Shown one piece after another: positions 32,274-44,063 of a DNA stretch of 64,000 bases. This stretch comes from Zea mays. Its lineage: Eukaryota > Streptophyta > Magnoliopsida > Poales > Poaceae. Position 1 is the stretch's first letter, and every line of letters begins with the position of its first letter. Below the pieces are notes generated by a model. That model ran no database searches. It saw nothing but the letters and a program-made list of their open reading frames with translations, and was not told the DNA's origin. The position numbers and the translations under genes were made by a program. Where the stretch lies: NCBI RefSeq assembly GCF_902167145.1, contig NC_050099.1, positions 60,282,942 through 60,346,941 on the forward strand. Direction: 5' to 3'.

Positions 32274-32985
32274 TCTTGCAACCTACTAGTCTTATGTCTT
32301 ATGAGTTGTATTGAACTAATGATCTGTACACTGTAATGGACTGTAATGATTTATAAACTTAGGAGCTGGGCCGCACTCTTTTTTCCTTCTTAGGGTTTTC
32401 TCACGAGGTGTGAGTTTTTACCTAAGAAGGTTTTTAATGAGGCGGCCATTGCACTAACAGCTCCTAATAGTCATTTCATATCTGCGTTTGTGTAATATCC
32501 TGTGAAGTGTGAACCAACTGTAATTTCTTGTGTGATTAATTCTGTGTGAATCCTGTGATTAATTTTATGTGAATCCTGTGATTAATTCTGTGTGAATCCT
32601 GTGGTTAATTCTGTGTGAATCTGGTATTAATTCTGTGATTAATTCTGTGTGAATCTGATATTTACATGTATTTAATTCTATGAGTATCTATTAGTTTGGG
32701 CCAGTGGCCGACCTGGTACGTTCAGGCCCACCGGGCGAACGGGCCGACCCGGCTCGATTTATACCTGCGCGTGCCGGGTTTGGACATGTCCCTAGGCACG
32801 TGGGCCAGCACGACCCGGCCCGGAGCTTCAACACGTCGTGCCTGGCCCGGCACTATTCGTACCGGGCCGAAACGGGTTCGGACCGGGTCCGTGCCGGGTG
32901 GCCCGTTTGGACATCTATAGCTCAGACCATATCACGCACGGTGCATGGCTGGCAGCCTCCTGCATGCCTTGGCGGGATCTACTAT

Positions 32986-33290
32986 GCCCCTGTTTGTTTC
33001 GGCTTTTCGCAGTTTCTGGCCACCAAAAGCTGCTGCGGACTGCCAAACACTCACTTTTCAGCCAGCTTCTATAAAATTCGTTTGGGTAAAAACCATTCAA
33101 AATCAACATAAACATATAATTGGTTGAATCGTCGCAATAGTAGTAATCCGTCACTTTATAGATCCTGAGCCTCATGGACAACTTTATCTTCCTTCGCACG
33201 TAATCCTAATGATACTTAGATTCTCTACATAGCCAGATTCTCCCCACAGCTAGATTCTCGGAAAAGCTGGTCAGAAAAAAGCTGAACCAG
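32986..33290 (-). mobile_element. MITE, same family as 49653-49936, opposite orientation
   Basis: The reverse complement aligns along nearly its whole length with 49653-49936, for example AGCTTTTGGTGGCCAGAA, GAATTTTATAGAAGCTGGCT and AAAGTGACGGATT. One end has GCCCCTGTTTGTTTCGGC; the other end is worn. There is no coding capacity. Superfamily unassigned (hAT or Harbinger). Confidence 0.8.
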
Positions 33291-33953
33291 TATAACACTG
33301 AACAAGACGTCACTCTCCACCGTGTTCCCGTGCATATGCACCACGACGCACGGGAACGCAATCGTGCGCTGCGCGGATTGATCGAAGCAGGGACACCATA
33401 TTTGTTTTCATATCTTTTTTCTTTAATTAGATTTGGACCGGATACGGATATTGATCAAATGTCTCGATAAGACTTAGTTACCGACATCATATTTATTCAA
33501 CTTTTATTACTCGGATACGGATACAAATCAAATACTAAATGTTCGAACTTGAATACAAATCGGATCTTAACCCTTTTGAACGGATCAGCAGACGAATAAT
33601 ATTTATACCATTTGCACCCCTAGGAGTCAGGAATCGACCCGACGAACCTGATGTTTAGGCCATTCTTAGTGATAAAGTTTTATGCACATGAAACTCTATC
33701 TTCTATAAAACTCTCTCTATATCTATCCTTATAATTGCACTGTTGTGTCACCAAGTATGCTATTATGTCACTATATTTAATAAGTATAAAACTCCTATTG
33801 AGAACGGCCTACACACTAACACGATACGCCCGAGGAGCACAGGCTGTACAGATCATAAGGCGGCAAATGATTCACGAATGGATCCATCCGTCGTGCATGG
33901 TGCACCGAGCAGCACGTTTGTTTATGTTGCGAGCATTGTGCGAGCACGACTAA
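33291..33953. other. Intergenic sequence
   Basis: No gene seen. Around 33430-33560 there are repeated GGATACGGATA motifs resembling noncoding TE sequence, without clear ends. Confidence 0.4.
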
Positions 33954-34141
33954 GGTGTTATTTGGTTACCTATAGATTTTAAGAAGTCGAATACTGCACA
34001 AAATCCAATACATATTCCATCATTAATTTATGATGGGATTCTGAGATGTTGACACAAAATCTAATAAAAATCAGAATCTATTTGGTAAAAACTGAGATAA
34101 TAGAATGAGATATTGAGAATGAGACACAAACCAAACACCAC
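33954..34141. mobile_element. Tourist-like MITE
   Basis: About 190 bp with inverted ends GGTGTTATTTGGTT and AACCAAACACCAC, bordered by TAA on the left and TTA on the right. Short, AT-rich and noncoding, with the TTTGG-type ends of PIF/Harbinger MITEs. The duplication is not identical on both sides, so the exact ends are uncertain. Confidence 0.65.
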
Positions 34142-34690
34142 TTAGGAGCTCAGGCCAGGCGTGCCATCCGGTTGAGCCGGACCAGGTCCGGATGTCTATA
34201 AAAACACCCTAGACCCCTAGGGATTAGGGTTTCGGGGCTTGGCAGCGGCTGCAACCGCATGAGGTGCGAGCGGTGGCAAGCAGCGTCCAGACGTCGACGA
34301 TGACTACTTGCGGCGCGAGACGTGAGCGGTGGTCCCATGTGATGTCGACAGCCCAGGCGATGTCGGCGAGTGGCGGCACGAGACACGAGCGTCGCGGCGG
34401 CCGTGACTGCCCTAGGAACGAGCTACGGTGGTCACGTCTGCCCGAGGAGCGAGCGGTTGCGGTGACCGTGACCTCTTGAGGCACGATCGGTGGCAATGGC
34501 AACGACCTTCTGAGGCGTGAGCGGTGATGGCTGCGGTGACCGTCCGTGGTGACATCCGAAGACAACAATCTCCTCCGATGTAGCTTATCGGAGGGCGTCC
34601 TCCTCCGACGACCTCCTTCGACCTGATGGCGTTTGAGGCGTCCTTTGATCTGACGGACTCAGGATTGTCCTCGGGCGACGAACTATTCAA
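34142..34690. other. GC-rich unassigned segment with TATA-like motif
   Basis: TATAAAAAC at 34197-34205 is followed by a GGGATTAGGGTTTCGGGG tract typical of plant leaders. About 400 bp of GC-rich sequence then repeats GAGCGGTGG/GAGCGAGCGG and GCGGTGACCGT motifs. Translations have stops and no known motif. It may be a gene fragment or the end of the repeat element that continues to 46005. Confidence 0.4.
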
Positions 34691-35193
34691 TCCATGTTTA
34701 TGCCATTGATGATTATGTTTTATGCCTGCTACTTACACTATTTATGCATTTCATTGATGATTTTTACGATGATTTTTATGATTTTACGTTTGCCATAAAA
34801 CTGTCCCTAATTCCCGTGGGGGTTGTTAGTTGAACCGATATTAGGTTTTTTATCAATTATGCTACACGGTATATATATTTATGCAAATTTGTATAATAAT
34901 TTATGCTCTGCGTGAATTATGTCATCCTATTTTTTGCATGCGTGCAATGGAAACAAAAAGATCATCCAAAATTTACGCGATGCAATGGAAACTCCCACGA
35001 TCTGTCATAATTTTTTGGATCTACCATAAAAATAGGATTGTGAATACAATGTACCAGAGTTATCAACCTCTCTCACATGGCTCAGTATTTGCACACATAA
35101 CTGAGGGGTTTTATGCTCGAAACTTAATGTTTTTACGCTCGAATCTGGAGATGCGTCTACCAGTATACCATGTGGTAGTTTTTTATGCAGCAT
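34690..35193 (+). repeat. Left portion of an unclassified AT-rich repeat element
   Basis: AT-rich noncoding DNA. The stretch 34915-35035 (GTCATCC, GCAATGGAAACAAAAA, ACTCCCACGATCTGTCAT, GATCTACCATAAAAATAGGA) recurs in the same orientation at 44416-44535 and inverted at about 45900-46005. The element at 35194 separates the copies. I do not recognise the family; long repeats without an ORF suggest a foldback or Mutator-like non-autonomous element. Confidence 0.65.
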
Positions 35194-36435
35194 TGAAAGG
35201 GAAATGTGCCCTTGGGCCATTTCTATTATATTTTGGTGATTAAGTGACCAACACATACTAAGTGAGTTGGTCGTGTGACAAATAAGCAAGAAGTGCAAAT
35301 CAATACATAAGGTATGTTTCTAGACTTACTACATTATTTTGAGTACTAACATATTATGTCTAAGTGCTAGAAACAGTAAAAAAGAAACTGGAAAAGAGTT
35401 GGCTGTGTACAACCAACTGCTTTTCGGTCTGGGTGCACCGGACTGTCCGGTGGTACACCGGACAGTGTCCGGTGCGCCAGACGAGTCCAAGGTGAACTGG
35501 CCGCTCTCGGGACTCGACGGCGGCGTACGACTATAATTCACCGGACTGTCCGGTGAGCCAACGGTCGACTGTGCCAACGGTCGGCCGCGCAATCCGCGGG
35601 CGACGCGTGGCCCGCTCCAACGGTCGGTAGGGGCACCGGACTGTCTGGTGTGCACCGGACAGTATCCGGTGTGCCAACCGCCACGAATATGCAAAGGTCG
35701 GCTGCGCCAGAATAGTAAGGAGATCGCGCACCGGATATGAGAAATGGATGTCCGATGGTGCACCGGACTGTCCGGTGCGCCACACGACAGAAGGCAAGAT
35801 TAGCCTTCCAAGATTGACTCCAACGGCTCCTAGCTGCCTTGGGGCTATAAAAGGGACCCCTAGGCGCATGGAGGAGTCACCCAAGCATACTCTAAGCATT
35901 CTAAGTCTTCCACACTCCGTCTCCGTGCACTTGATCGACTGTGTTAGTGATTTGAGCTCCGTTCTAGTTGTGAACTCGTTGTGCTTCATTTTGAGCTCAA
36001 GTCTTGGCTTGTGTGCGTGTGTGTTGCTGCGGATTTGTGTGTGTTGCTTCCCACCCTTACTCTTGTGCTTTCACTGTGATCTTTGTTGTAAGGGCGAGAG
36101 ACTCCAACTTGTGGAGATTCCTCGCAAATGGGAAAAAGAAATAAGCAAAGGAAAGTCGTGGTATTCAAGTTGATCATTGGATCACTTGAAAGGGGTTGAG
36201 TGTAACCCTCGTCCATTAGGACGCCATAACGTGGAGGTAGGCAAGTGTTATACTTGGCCGAACCACGGGATAAACCACTGTGTCTCTTGTGCTGTCTTTT
36301 TGTGTGATTATTGTGATTCGCAAGAGCTCGCTCTATAGCCACTTGGTCCTATCATACTAACACTTAACCAAGTTTTGTGGCTATCTAGTGTTGATTTTTA
36401 CAGGATCACCTATTCACCCCCTCTAGGTGCTCTCA
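35194..36435 (+). repeat. 5' LTR of element C
   Basis: 1242 bp, TGAAAGGGAAATGTGCCC ... AGGTGCTCTCA. Palindromes at 35437-35780, TATA box at 35846-35853. Reverse-complement homologue of the LTRs at 16301 and 23773. Confidence 0.94.
35846..35853 (+). promoter_or_regulatory. TATA box of element C 5' LTR
   Basis: TATAAAAG in GGGGCTATAAAAGGGACC, directly downstream of the palindrome array; the 3' LTR has the same box at 43475-43482. Confidence 0.75.
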
Positions 36436-36450
36436 ATTGGTATCGGAGCC
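36436..36450 (+). other. Primer binding site of element C
   Basis: ATTGGTATCGGAGCC follows the LTR directly and fits initiator tRNA-Met. Confidence 0.9.
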
Positions 36451-36485
36451 GTTCTCTTCACAAAAGGGACTAATTGCCCGAAGAG

Positions 36486-38835
36486 ATGGATCCTAAGGGA
36501 AAGGGGATGGTGGTCAACGATAAGGAGAAGGAGTCCATCTTCAACGAGCCAAGGGACGACAAGCCCACTGACTCTGGCTCGAGTCATAAGAAGAAGGACG
36601 GGAAGAAGAAGAGGCGCATCAAGAAGATCGTCTACTACGATAGCGACGAGTCTTCTTCTTCCCCAAGAGACGACGATGACGAGAAAAAGAAACCGGTTAA
36701 TTCAAAATTTTCATTTGATTATTCTCGTATTCCTTATAATTCCAATGCTCATTTGCTTTCTATTCCTCTTGGTAAACCTCCACACTTTGATGGAGAGGAC
36801 TACGCTTTTTAGAGTCACAAAATGCGTAGTCACCTATTTTCTCTCCATCCTAGTATATGGGAGATAGTTAAAAATGTAATGCAATTTGATAGTACGGATA
36901 ACCCTGTATTCATTAACGAACAAATTCATAAGAATGCACAAGCTACCACTGTTTTATTAGCATCGTTGTGCAGGGATGAATACAACAAGGTGAGCGGCTT
37001 GGACAACGCCAAGCAAATATGGGACACCCTCAAGATATCGCATGAGGGGAACGACGCCACCATGATCACCAAAATGGAGTTGGTGGAAGGCGAGCTAGGA
37101 AGGTTTGCCATGATCAGGGGAGAAGAGCCAACACAAATGTACAACAGGCTCAAGACCCTGGTCAACAAGATCAGGAGCTATGGAAGCACGAGAAGGACGG
37201 ACCACGACGTCGTCCGACTTATGCTCAGGTCTTTCACTATCATTGACCCTCATCTTGTGAACCTCATCCGTGAAAATCCCAGGTACACAAAGATGACGCC
37301 CGAGGAGATACTCGGAAAGTTTGTGAGCGGGCGTATGATGGTCAAGGAAGCAATATATGTTGATGATGCATTGAACGGCCCAATGCCCATCTATGAGCCC
37401 CAGCTCGTTGCACTCAAGGCAACAAGCAGCAGCAGGGAGGCGCTACCTAGCAAGGTGGCACAAGTTGAGGCTGCCAGGCTAAACGAAGATGAGATGGCCC
37501 TCATCATCAAGCGCTTCAAGACCGCGCTAAAAGGACGCAAGGAGCATCCCAACAAAAGCAAAGCGAAGGGAAAGCGCTCCTGTTTTAAATACGGTAAGAC
37601 TGGTCATTTTATAGCAAATTGTCCCGATAATGCTAATGACCAGGAACAAGAAAAGAGCGGGAAGAGGGAGAAGAAGAAGGCCTACAAGAAGGCGAAGGGC
37701 GAGGCGCACCTTGGCAAAGAATGGGATTCGGATTGCTCTTCGTCCGACTCCAATGACGAAGGACTCGCCGCCTCGGCCTTCAACAAGTCGTCTCTCTTCC
37801 CCAACGAACGCCATACGTGCCTCATGGCAAAGGAGAAAAAGGTAAGTGTTCGAGAAACCCCTAAGTATACTACTTCAAGTGATGATGATTCTAGTGATGA
37901 TGAAGTAGATTATACTTAATTATTTAAGGGTTTAGATAGAGCAAAAGTAGATAAAATTAATGAGTTAATTGATGCTTTAAATGAAAAGGATAGACTTTTA
38001 GAAAAGCAAGAGGATATATTGTATGAAGAGCATGATAAGTTTGTTAGTGTGCAAAAATCTCTTGCTTTAGAGGTTAAAAGGAATGAAATGCTTTCTTCTG
38101 AATTATCTGCTTGTCATGAAACTATGTCTAGCTTAAAGAGTGTTAATGATGATTTAAATGCTAAGCTAGAAGTAGCTAATAAATCTAGTTCATGTGTGGA
38201 ACATGTTGTAATTTGTAATAGATGTAAGGATTTTGATATTGATGCTTGTGTTGAACACCTTACTTCTATTACCAAATCAAATGGTGAAGTGGCAAGTCTT
38301 AATGCCCAATTGCAAAAGTGACTTTGATAAGTTAAAATTTGCTAGGGATGCGTACACCGTTGGTAGACATCCCTCAATTAAGGATGGACTTGGCTTTCGA
38401 AAGGAAGCCAAGAACTTAACAAGCCAAAGGGATCCCATTCCCAACAAGGAGAAAGGGAAGGCCCCTATGGCTAGTAGTAATCAAAAGAATCATGCTTTCA
38501 TGTACAATGATAGAAAATTTTCTAGAGATTCTCATTATAATAGGAGTTATAATGCTTTTGACTCACATGCTATGATTGCTTCAAGTTCTAATTTTAATGG
38601 TAGGCCTAGGAGAAATTTTGTGTCTCATGCTCCTAGGAAAGTGTGTAATAAACCTACCACTGTCTTTCATGCTTGCAACACTACGTTCGTACTTTCATGT
38701 AAAAATGAAAAAGTGGTTGCTAGAAAGTTGGGGTCCAAATGCAAGGGAGACAAGACTTGTATTTGGGTCCCAAAGGCTATTGTAACTAACCTTGTAGGAC
38801 CCAACAAGAGTTGGGTACCTAAAACCCAAGCCTAA
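36486..38835 (+). pseudogene. Copia gag of element C
   Basis: Starts at ATG 36486 (MDPKGKGMVVNDKEK). It aligns along its length with the intact gag of element B. Breaks: TAG at 36810 where B has the W of [13 protein letters not shown] at 37917; and a frameshift near 38315 between NAQLQ and SDFDKLKFARD. The zinc knuckle reads CFKYGKTGHFIANC, so the second zinc-binding cysteine is tyrosine and RNA binding would be impaired even without the stops. The acidic serine repeats, coiled-coil-like stretch and C-terminal SWVPKTQA are still recognisable. Confidence 0.88.
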
Positions 38836-38847
38836 TTTGCCTTGCAA

Positions 38848-40692
38848 GTTTTTGCATCCGGGGGCTCAAGCTGGATTATCGATAGCGGATGCACAAACCA
38901 CATGACGGGGGAGAAGAAGATCTTCACCTCCTACGTCAAGAACAAGGATTCCTAAGATTCGATCATCTTTGGAGATAAGAACCAAGGCAAGGTTAAAGGA
39001 CTGGGGGAAATAGCCATTTGATCCGAGCATTCCATATCCAATGTGTTCTTAGTTGAATCGCTCGGGTACAACTTATTGTCTGTTAGTCAACTATGTAATA
39101 TGGGTTATAATTGTTTGTTTACAAATGTTGATGTATCTGTCTTTAGAAGGAGTGATGGTTCATTAGCTTTTAAGGGTGTACTAGACGGCAAACTCTACTT
39201 AGTTGATTTTTCGAAAGAGGAGGCCGATCTAGATGCATGCTTAATTGCTAAGACTAGCATGGGCTGGCTGTGGCATCGCCGTCTAGCACATGTTGGGATG
39301 AAGAACCTTCATAAACTTCTAAAGGGAGAACATGTGTTAGGACTAACCAATGTATTTTTCGAAAAAGATAGACCTTGTGCAGCTTGTCAAGCAGGTAAAC
39401 AGGTGGGAAGCACTCATCACAGCAAGAATGTGATAACCACATCAAGACCTCTGGAGTTACTTCATATGGATCTCTTCGGACCCGTCGCCTACCTCAGCAT
39501 CAGGGGAAGTAAGTATGGTCTTGTTATTGTTGATGATTTTTCCCGCTTCACTTGGGTATTCTTTTTGCATGATAAATCAGAAACCCAAGGGACCCTAAAG
39601 CGCTTTCTGAGGAGAGCTCAAAACGAATTTGAGCTCAAGGTGAAAAAGATAAGAAGCGACAACGGGTCCGAGTTCAAGAACTTACAAGTAGAGGAGTACC
39701 TTGAGGAGGAAGGAATCAAGCACGAGTTCTCCGCTCCCTATACACCACAACAAAATGGTGTGGTAGAGAGGAAAAACAGGACACTTATCGACATGGCGAG
39801 GACGATGCTTGGAGAATTCAAGACGCCCGAGCGGTTTTGGTCGGAAGCTGTGAACACAGCTTGCCACGCCATAAACCGGGTCTACCTTCATCGCCTCCTC
39901 AAGAAGACCTCGTATGAACTTCTAACCAGTAACAAACCCAACGTTTCATACTTTCGTGTATTTGGGAGTAAATGTTACATTCTAGTAAAGAAAGGTAGAA
40001 ATTCCAAATTTGCTCCCAAAGCTGTAGAAGGGTTTTTGCTAGGTTATGACTCAAATACAAAGGCGTATAGAGTCTTCAACAAATCATCGGGTTTGGTTGA
40101 AGTCTCTAGCGACGTTGTATTTGATGAAACTAATGGCTCTCCAAGAGAGCAAGTTGATCTTGATGATGTAGATGAAGATGACGTTCCAACGACCGCAATT
40201 CGCACCATGGCGATTGGAGATGTGCGACCACAGGAACAACAAGAGCAAGATCAACCCTCTTCCTCAATGATGATGCATCCCCCAACTCAAGATGATGGAC
40301 AGGTTCCTCAAGAGGAGGCGTGTGATCAAGGGGGAGCACAAGAAGACCCAGCTATGGAGGAAGAAGCACCACGGGCCCCTCCAACTCAAGTCCGAACGAC
40401 GATTCAAAGGAATCATCCCGTCGACCAGATTCTGGGTAATATAAGCAAGGGAGTAACTACTCGCTCAATACTAGCTAACTTTTGTGAGCATTACTCGTTT
40501 GTCTCTTCTATTGAGCCCTTCAGGGTAGAAGAGGCCTTGCAAGATCCGGACTGGGTGTTGGCCATGCAGGAAGAGCTCAACAACTTCAAGAGGAATGAAG
40601 TTTGGAGCCTGGTGCCACGTCCCAAGCAAAACGTTGTGAGAATCAAGTGGGTGTTCCGCAACAAGCAAGACGAGCATGGGGTGGTGACATGA
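38848..40692 (+). pseudogene. Copia pol of element C: protease, integrase, RT N-terminus
   Basis: Begins [23 protein letters not shown] (protease DSG) with stops at 38955 (TAA) and 39019 (TGA). From 39043 it is open for 549 codons through the HHCC region, the DDE core ([43 protein letters not shown]), the [13 protein letters not shown] integrase C-terminus, the acidic linker and the RT start ([23 protein letters not shown]). It ends in a TGA at 40690 where relatives encode [11 protein letters not shown]. Confidence 0.88.
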
Positions 40693-42045
40693 AACAAGGC
40701 TCGACTTGTGGCAAAAGGTTATGCCCAAGTTGCAGGTTTGGATTTCAAGGAGACTTTTGCTCCTGTGGCTAGGCTAGAGTCTATTCACATTCTATTAGCC
40801 TATGCCGCTCACCACTCTTTCAGGTTGTTCCAAATGGACGTGAAGAGCGCTTTCCTCAACGGGCCAATCAAGGAGGAGGTGTACGTGGAGCAACCCCCTG
40901 GCTTTGATGATGAACGATACCCCGACCATGTGTGTAAGCTCTCTAAGGCGCTCTATGGACTTAAACAAGCCCTAAGAGCATGGTATGAATGCCTTAGAGA
41001 TTTCTTAATTGCTAATGCTTTCGAGGTTGGGAAAGCCGATCCCACTCTTTTCACCAAGACTTGTGACGGTGACCTTTTTGTGTGCCAAATTTATGTCGAT
41101 GACATAATATTTGGTTCTACTAATCAAAAGTATTGTGAGGAGTTTAGCAGGGTGATGACACAGAAATTTGAGATGTCGATGATGGGCGAGTTGACCTACT
41201 TCCTTGGGTTCCAAGTGAAGCAACTCAAGGATGGCACTTTCCTCTCCCAAACGAAGTACACACAAGATCTTCTCAAGCGGTTTGGGATGAAGGACGCCAA
41301 GCCCGCGAAGACGCCGATGGGAACCGACGGACACGTTGACTTCAACAAAGGAGGTAAGTCCGTTGATCAAAAGGCATACCGGTCTATGATAGGGTCATTG
41401 CTTTATTTATGTGCTAGTAGACCGGATATTATGCTTAGCGTATGCATGTGTGCTAGATTTCAATCCGATCCAAGGGAATGTCATCTTGTGGCCGTTAAAC
41501 GAATTCTTAGATATTTAGTTGCTACGCCTTGCTTCGAGATATGGTATCCAAAGGGGTTTACCTTTGACTTGATTGGATATTCAGACTCTGATTATGCCGG
41601 GTGCAAGGTTGATAGGAAGAGTACATCAGGGACGTGCCAATTTCGAGGAAGGTCCCTGGTGTCTTGGAGTTCTAAGAAACAAACCTCTGTTGCCCTATCC
41701 ACCGCTGAGGCTGAGTATGTTACCGCAGGACAGTGTGGCGCGCAACTACTTTGGATGAGGCAAACCCTGCGGGACTTTGGCTACAATCTGAGCAAAGTCC
41801 CACTCCTATGTGACAATGAGAGTGCAATCTGCATGGCGGATAATCCTGTTGAACACAGCCGCACTAAGCACATAGACATCTGGCATCACTTTTTGAGAGA
41901 CCACCAGCAAAAGGGAGATATCGAAGTGTTCTATATTAGCACCGAGAACCAGCTAGCCAATATCTTTACCAAGCCTTTAGATGAGAAAACCTTTTGCAGG
42001 CTGCGTAGTGAGCTAAATGTCTTAGATTCGCGTAACTTGGATTGA
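40693..42045 (+). CDS. Copia RT core and RNase H of element C
   Basis: Open from just after the TGA at 40690 to 42045. [55 protein letters not shown], catalytic [12 protein letters not shown] near 41095, and [15 protein letters not shown]. RNase [58 protein letters not shown] and [10 protein letters not shown], ending LDSRNLD. The 214 bp missing from element B correspond to 40934-41147 here, which begin GTAAGC and end TTTAG. Confidence 0.88.
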   Translation, partial: NKARLVAKGYAQVAGLDFKETFAPVARLESIHILLAYAAHHSFRLFQMDVKSAFLNGPIKEEVYVEQPPGFDDERYPDHVCKLSKALYGLKQALRAWYECLRDFLIANAFEVGKADPTLFTKTCDGDLFVCQIYVDDIIFGSTNQKYCEEFSRVMTQKFEMSMMGELTYFLGFQVKQLKDGTFLSQTKYTQDLLKRFGMKDAKPAKTPMGTDGHVDFNKGGKSVDQKAYRSMIGSLLYLCASRPDIMLSVCMCARFQSDPRECHLVAVKRILRYLVATPCFEIWYPKGFTFDLIGYSDSDYAGCKVDRKSTSGTCQFRGRSLVSWSSKKQTSVALSTAEAEYVTAGQCGAQLLWMRQTLRDFGYNLSKVPLLCDNESAICMADNPVEHSRTKHIDIWHHFLRDHQQKGDIEVFYISTENQLANIFTKPLDEKTFCRLRSELNVLDSRNLD

Positions 42046-42807
42046 TTTATAGCATACATGTGTCTTATGCCCTTGATCAAGTTACTTTATGCATTTATGA
42101 AATTTGTTGTTTATTTATGGTGCTCAAGTTGTGCAAGGGATCCCCGGACCTCACAAGTCCATGTGTGAATGATGCACATATTTAGGGGGAGAAGTGCGAC
42201 AACTTGACCCTTTGAGACTAACATTTGTGCTTGAGTTTAATTGATGTAGTCTCAAAGTGCATTGAAAGGGAAAAGTGAACTTGGACCATGCAAAGACTTC
42301 CACTGCACTCCGGTATTAACTCCAAATTCATATCTATGCTCTTATTGCCTTTTTGCTCTTAATTGACAATTTTTGGTGAGGCAACGGGGTTAAAGGGCCA
42401 ATAATGATCCCGTTTTGGTGCTTAATGCCAAAGGGGGAGAAATTAAGGCCAAAGCAAATGGATCAGCTACCACTTGAGAATTTTGAAAATAGTAGAATTA
42501 GAACTTTTGATTTGTCAAAATACTCTTATTATCAAAATTTGGTCTCTTGTGGGGAGAATTTATTATTATGGGAAAAAGGGGGAGTTTTTGGATCTTGATC
42601 ATTTTCACTCTTGGATTATCTCTCTTAATGCCCAAACAAATGAGTTCGACTTAGAGATAGGAAAATGAATTTGATTTGCAAAAACAAACCAAGTGGTGGC
42701 AAAGAATGATCCAAATATGCCAAATTTGAGTCAAAAACAATTTGGTCTTTAATTTGAATCGATGTTGCATGTTTTGCATTGCTTTTTGATGTGTTGGCAT
42801 AAATCAC
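42046..42807 (+). other. 3' untranslated internal region of element C
   Basis: Noncoding, with repeated GGGGGAGAA purine motifs (for example 42185, 42435, 42585) similar to the polypurine tract. It contains the motif CATTGAAAGGGAAAAGTG near 42260, which resembles an LTR start but is not followed by LTR sequence. Confidence 0.65.
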
Positions 42808-42822
42808 CAAAAAGGGGGAGAT
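42808..42822 (+). other. Polypurine tract of element C
   Basis: CAAAAAGGGGGAGAT abuts the 3' LTR. Confidence 0.88.
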
Positions 42823-44063
42823 TGAAAGGGAAGTGTGCCCTTGGGCCATTTCTATTATATTTTGGTGATTAAGTGACCAACACATACTGAGTGAGTTGGT
42901 CGTCTGAGAAGCAAGCAAGAAGTGCAAATCAATACATAAGGTATGTTTCTAGACTTAGTACATTATTTTGAGTACTAACATATTGTGTCTAAGTGCTAGA
43001 AACAGGAAAAAAGAAACTGGAAAAGAGTTGGCTGTGTACAGCCAACTGCTGTTCGGTCTGGGTGCACCGGACAATGTCTGGTGCGCCAGACGAGTCCAAG
43101 GTGAACTAGCTGCTCTCGAGACTCGACTGCGGCGTACGACTATAATTCACCGGATTGTCCGGTGGTGCACCGGACTGTCCGGTGAGCCAATGATCGACTG
43201 CGCCAACGGTCGACCGCGCAATCCGCGGGCGACGCATGGCCCGCGCCAACGGACAGCAGGGGCACCGGACTGTCCGGTGTGCATCGGACAGTGTCCGGTG
43301 TGCCAACCACCATGAATCTACAATGGTCGGCTGCGCCAGAATAGGAAGGAGATCGCACACCGGACATGAACAGTGGTTGTCCGATGGTGCACCGGACTGT
43401 CCGGTGCACCACCCGACAGAAGGCAAGATTAGCCTTCCAAGATTGCCTCCAACGGCTCCTAGCTGCCTTGGGGCTATAAAAGGGACCCCTAGGCGCATGG
43501 AGGAGTTACCCAAGCATACTCTAAGCATTCTAAGTCTTCCACACTCCGTCTCCGCGCACTTGATCGACTGTGTTAGTGATTTGAGCTTCGTTCTAGTTGT
43601 GAACTCGTTGTGCTTCATTTTGAGCTCAAGTCTTGGCTTGTGTGCATGTGTGTTGTTGCGGATTTGTGTGTGTTGCTTCACACCCTTACTCTTGTGCTTT
43701 CACTGTGATCTTTGTTGTAAGGGCGAGAGACTCCAACTTGTGGAGATTCCTCGCAAACGGGAAAAAGAAATAAGCAAAGGAAAGTCGTGGTATTCAAGTT
43801 GATCATTGGATCACTTGAAAGGGGTTGTGTAACCCTCGTCCATTGGGACGCCACAACGTGGAGGTAGGCAAGTGTTATACTTGGCCGAACCACGGGATAA
43901 ACCATTGTGTCTCTTATGTTGTCTTTTTGTGTGATTATTGTGATTCGCAAGAGCTCGCTCTATAGCCACTTGGTCCTATCATACTAACACTTAACCAAGT
44001 TTTGTGGCTATCTAGTGTTGATTTTTACAGGATCACCTATTCACCCCCCTCTAGGTGCTCTCA
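42823..44063 (+). repeat. 3' LTR of element C
   Basis: 1241 bp, TGAAAGGGAAGTGTGCCC ... AGGTGCTCTCA, followed by AGCGT. TATA box at 43475-43482, palindromes at 43063-43412. Confidence 0.94.

Larger units (their letters stand above)
30349..32919 (+). mobile_element. hAT-superfamily transposon with decayed transposase
   Basis: 2571 bp flanked by the perfect 8-bp duplication GCTCAGAC (30341-30348 and 32920-32927), the hallmark of hAT elements. Ends are inverted: TATAGATGTTCAAAC and GTTTGGACATCTATA. Subterminal regions are rich in GCCCGG and CACGGCACG motifs on both sides. The C-terminal transposase remnant is at 31513-32273. The BED finger and most of the catalytic domain are not visible. The element at 44871-45678 is a shorter relative. 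Confidence 0.9.
35194..44063 (+). mobile_element. Opie-like Ty1/copia element (element C), complete but decayed
   Basis: 8870 bp on the plus strand, with LTRs at 35194-36435 and 42823-44063, a primer binding site, gag, pol, a polypurine tract and a near-perfect target duplication (AGCAT left, AGCGT right). It belongs to the same family as element B but the LTRs are visibly more divergent, with many substitutions and an indel of about 20 bp in the palindrome array. Gag has two stops and a frameshift; pol has three stops. It retains the RT catalytic core that B lacks. Confidence 0.95.

Noticed and set aside
42258..42280. LTR-start-like motif TTGAAAGGGAAAAGTG inside element C
   Set aside because: Not followed by LTR sequence; it lies in the internal 3' region and the true LTR starts at 42823 after the polypurine tract.
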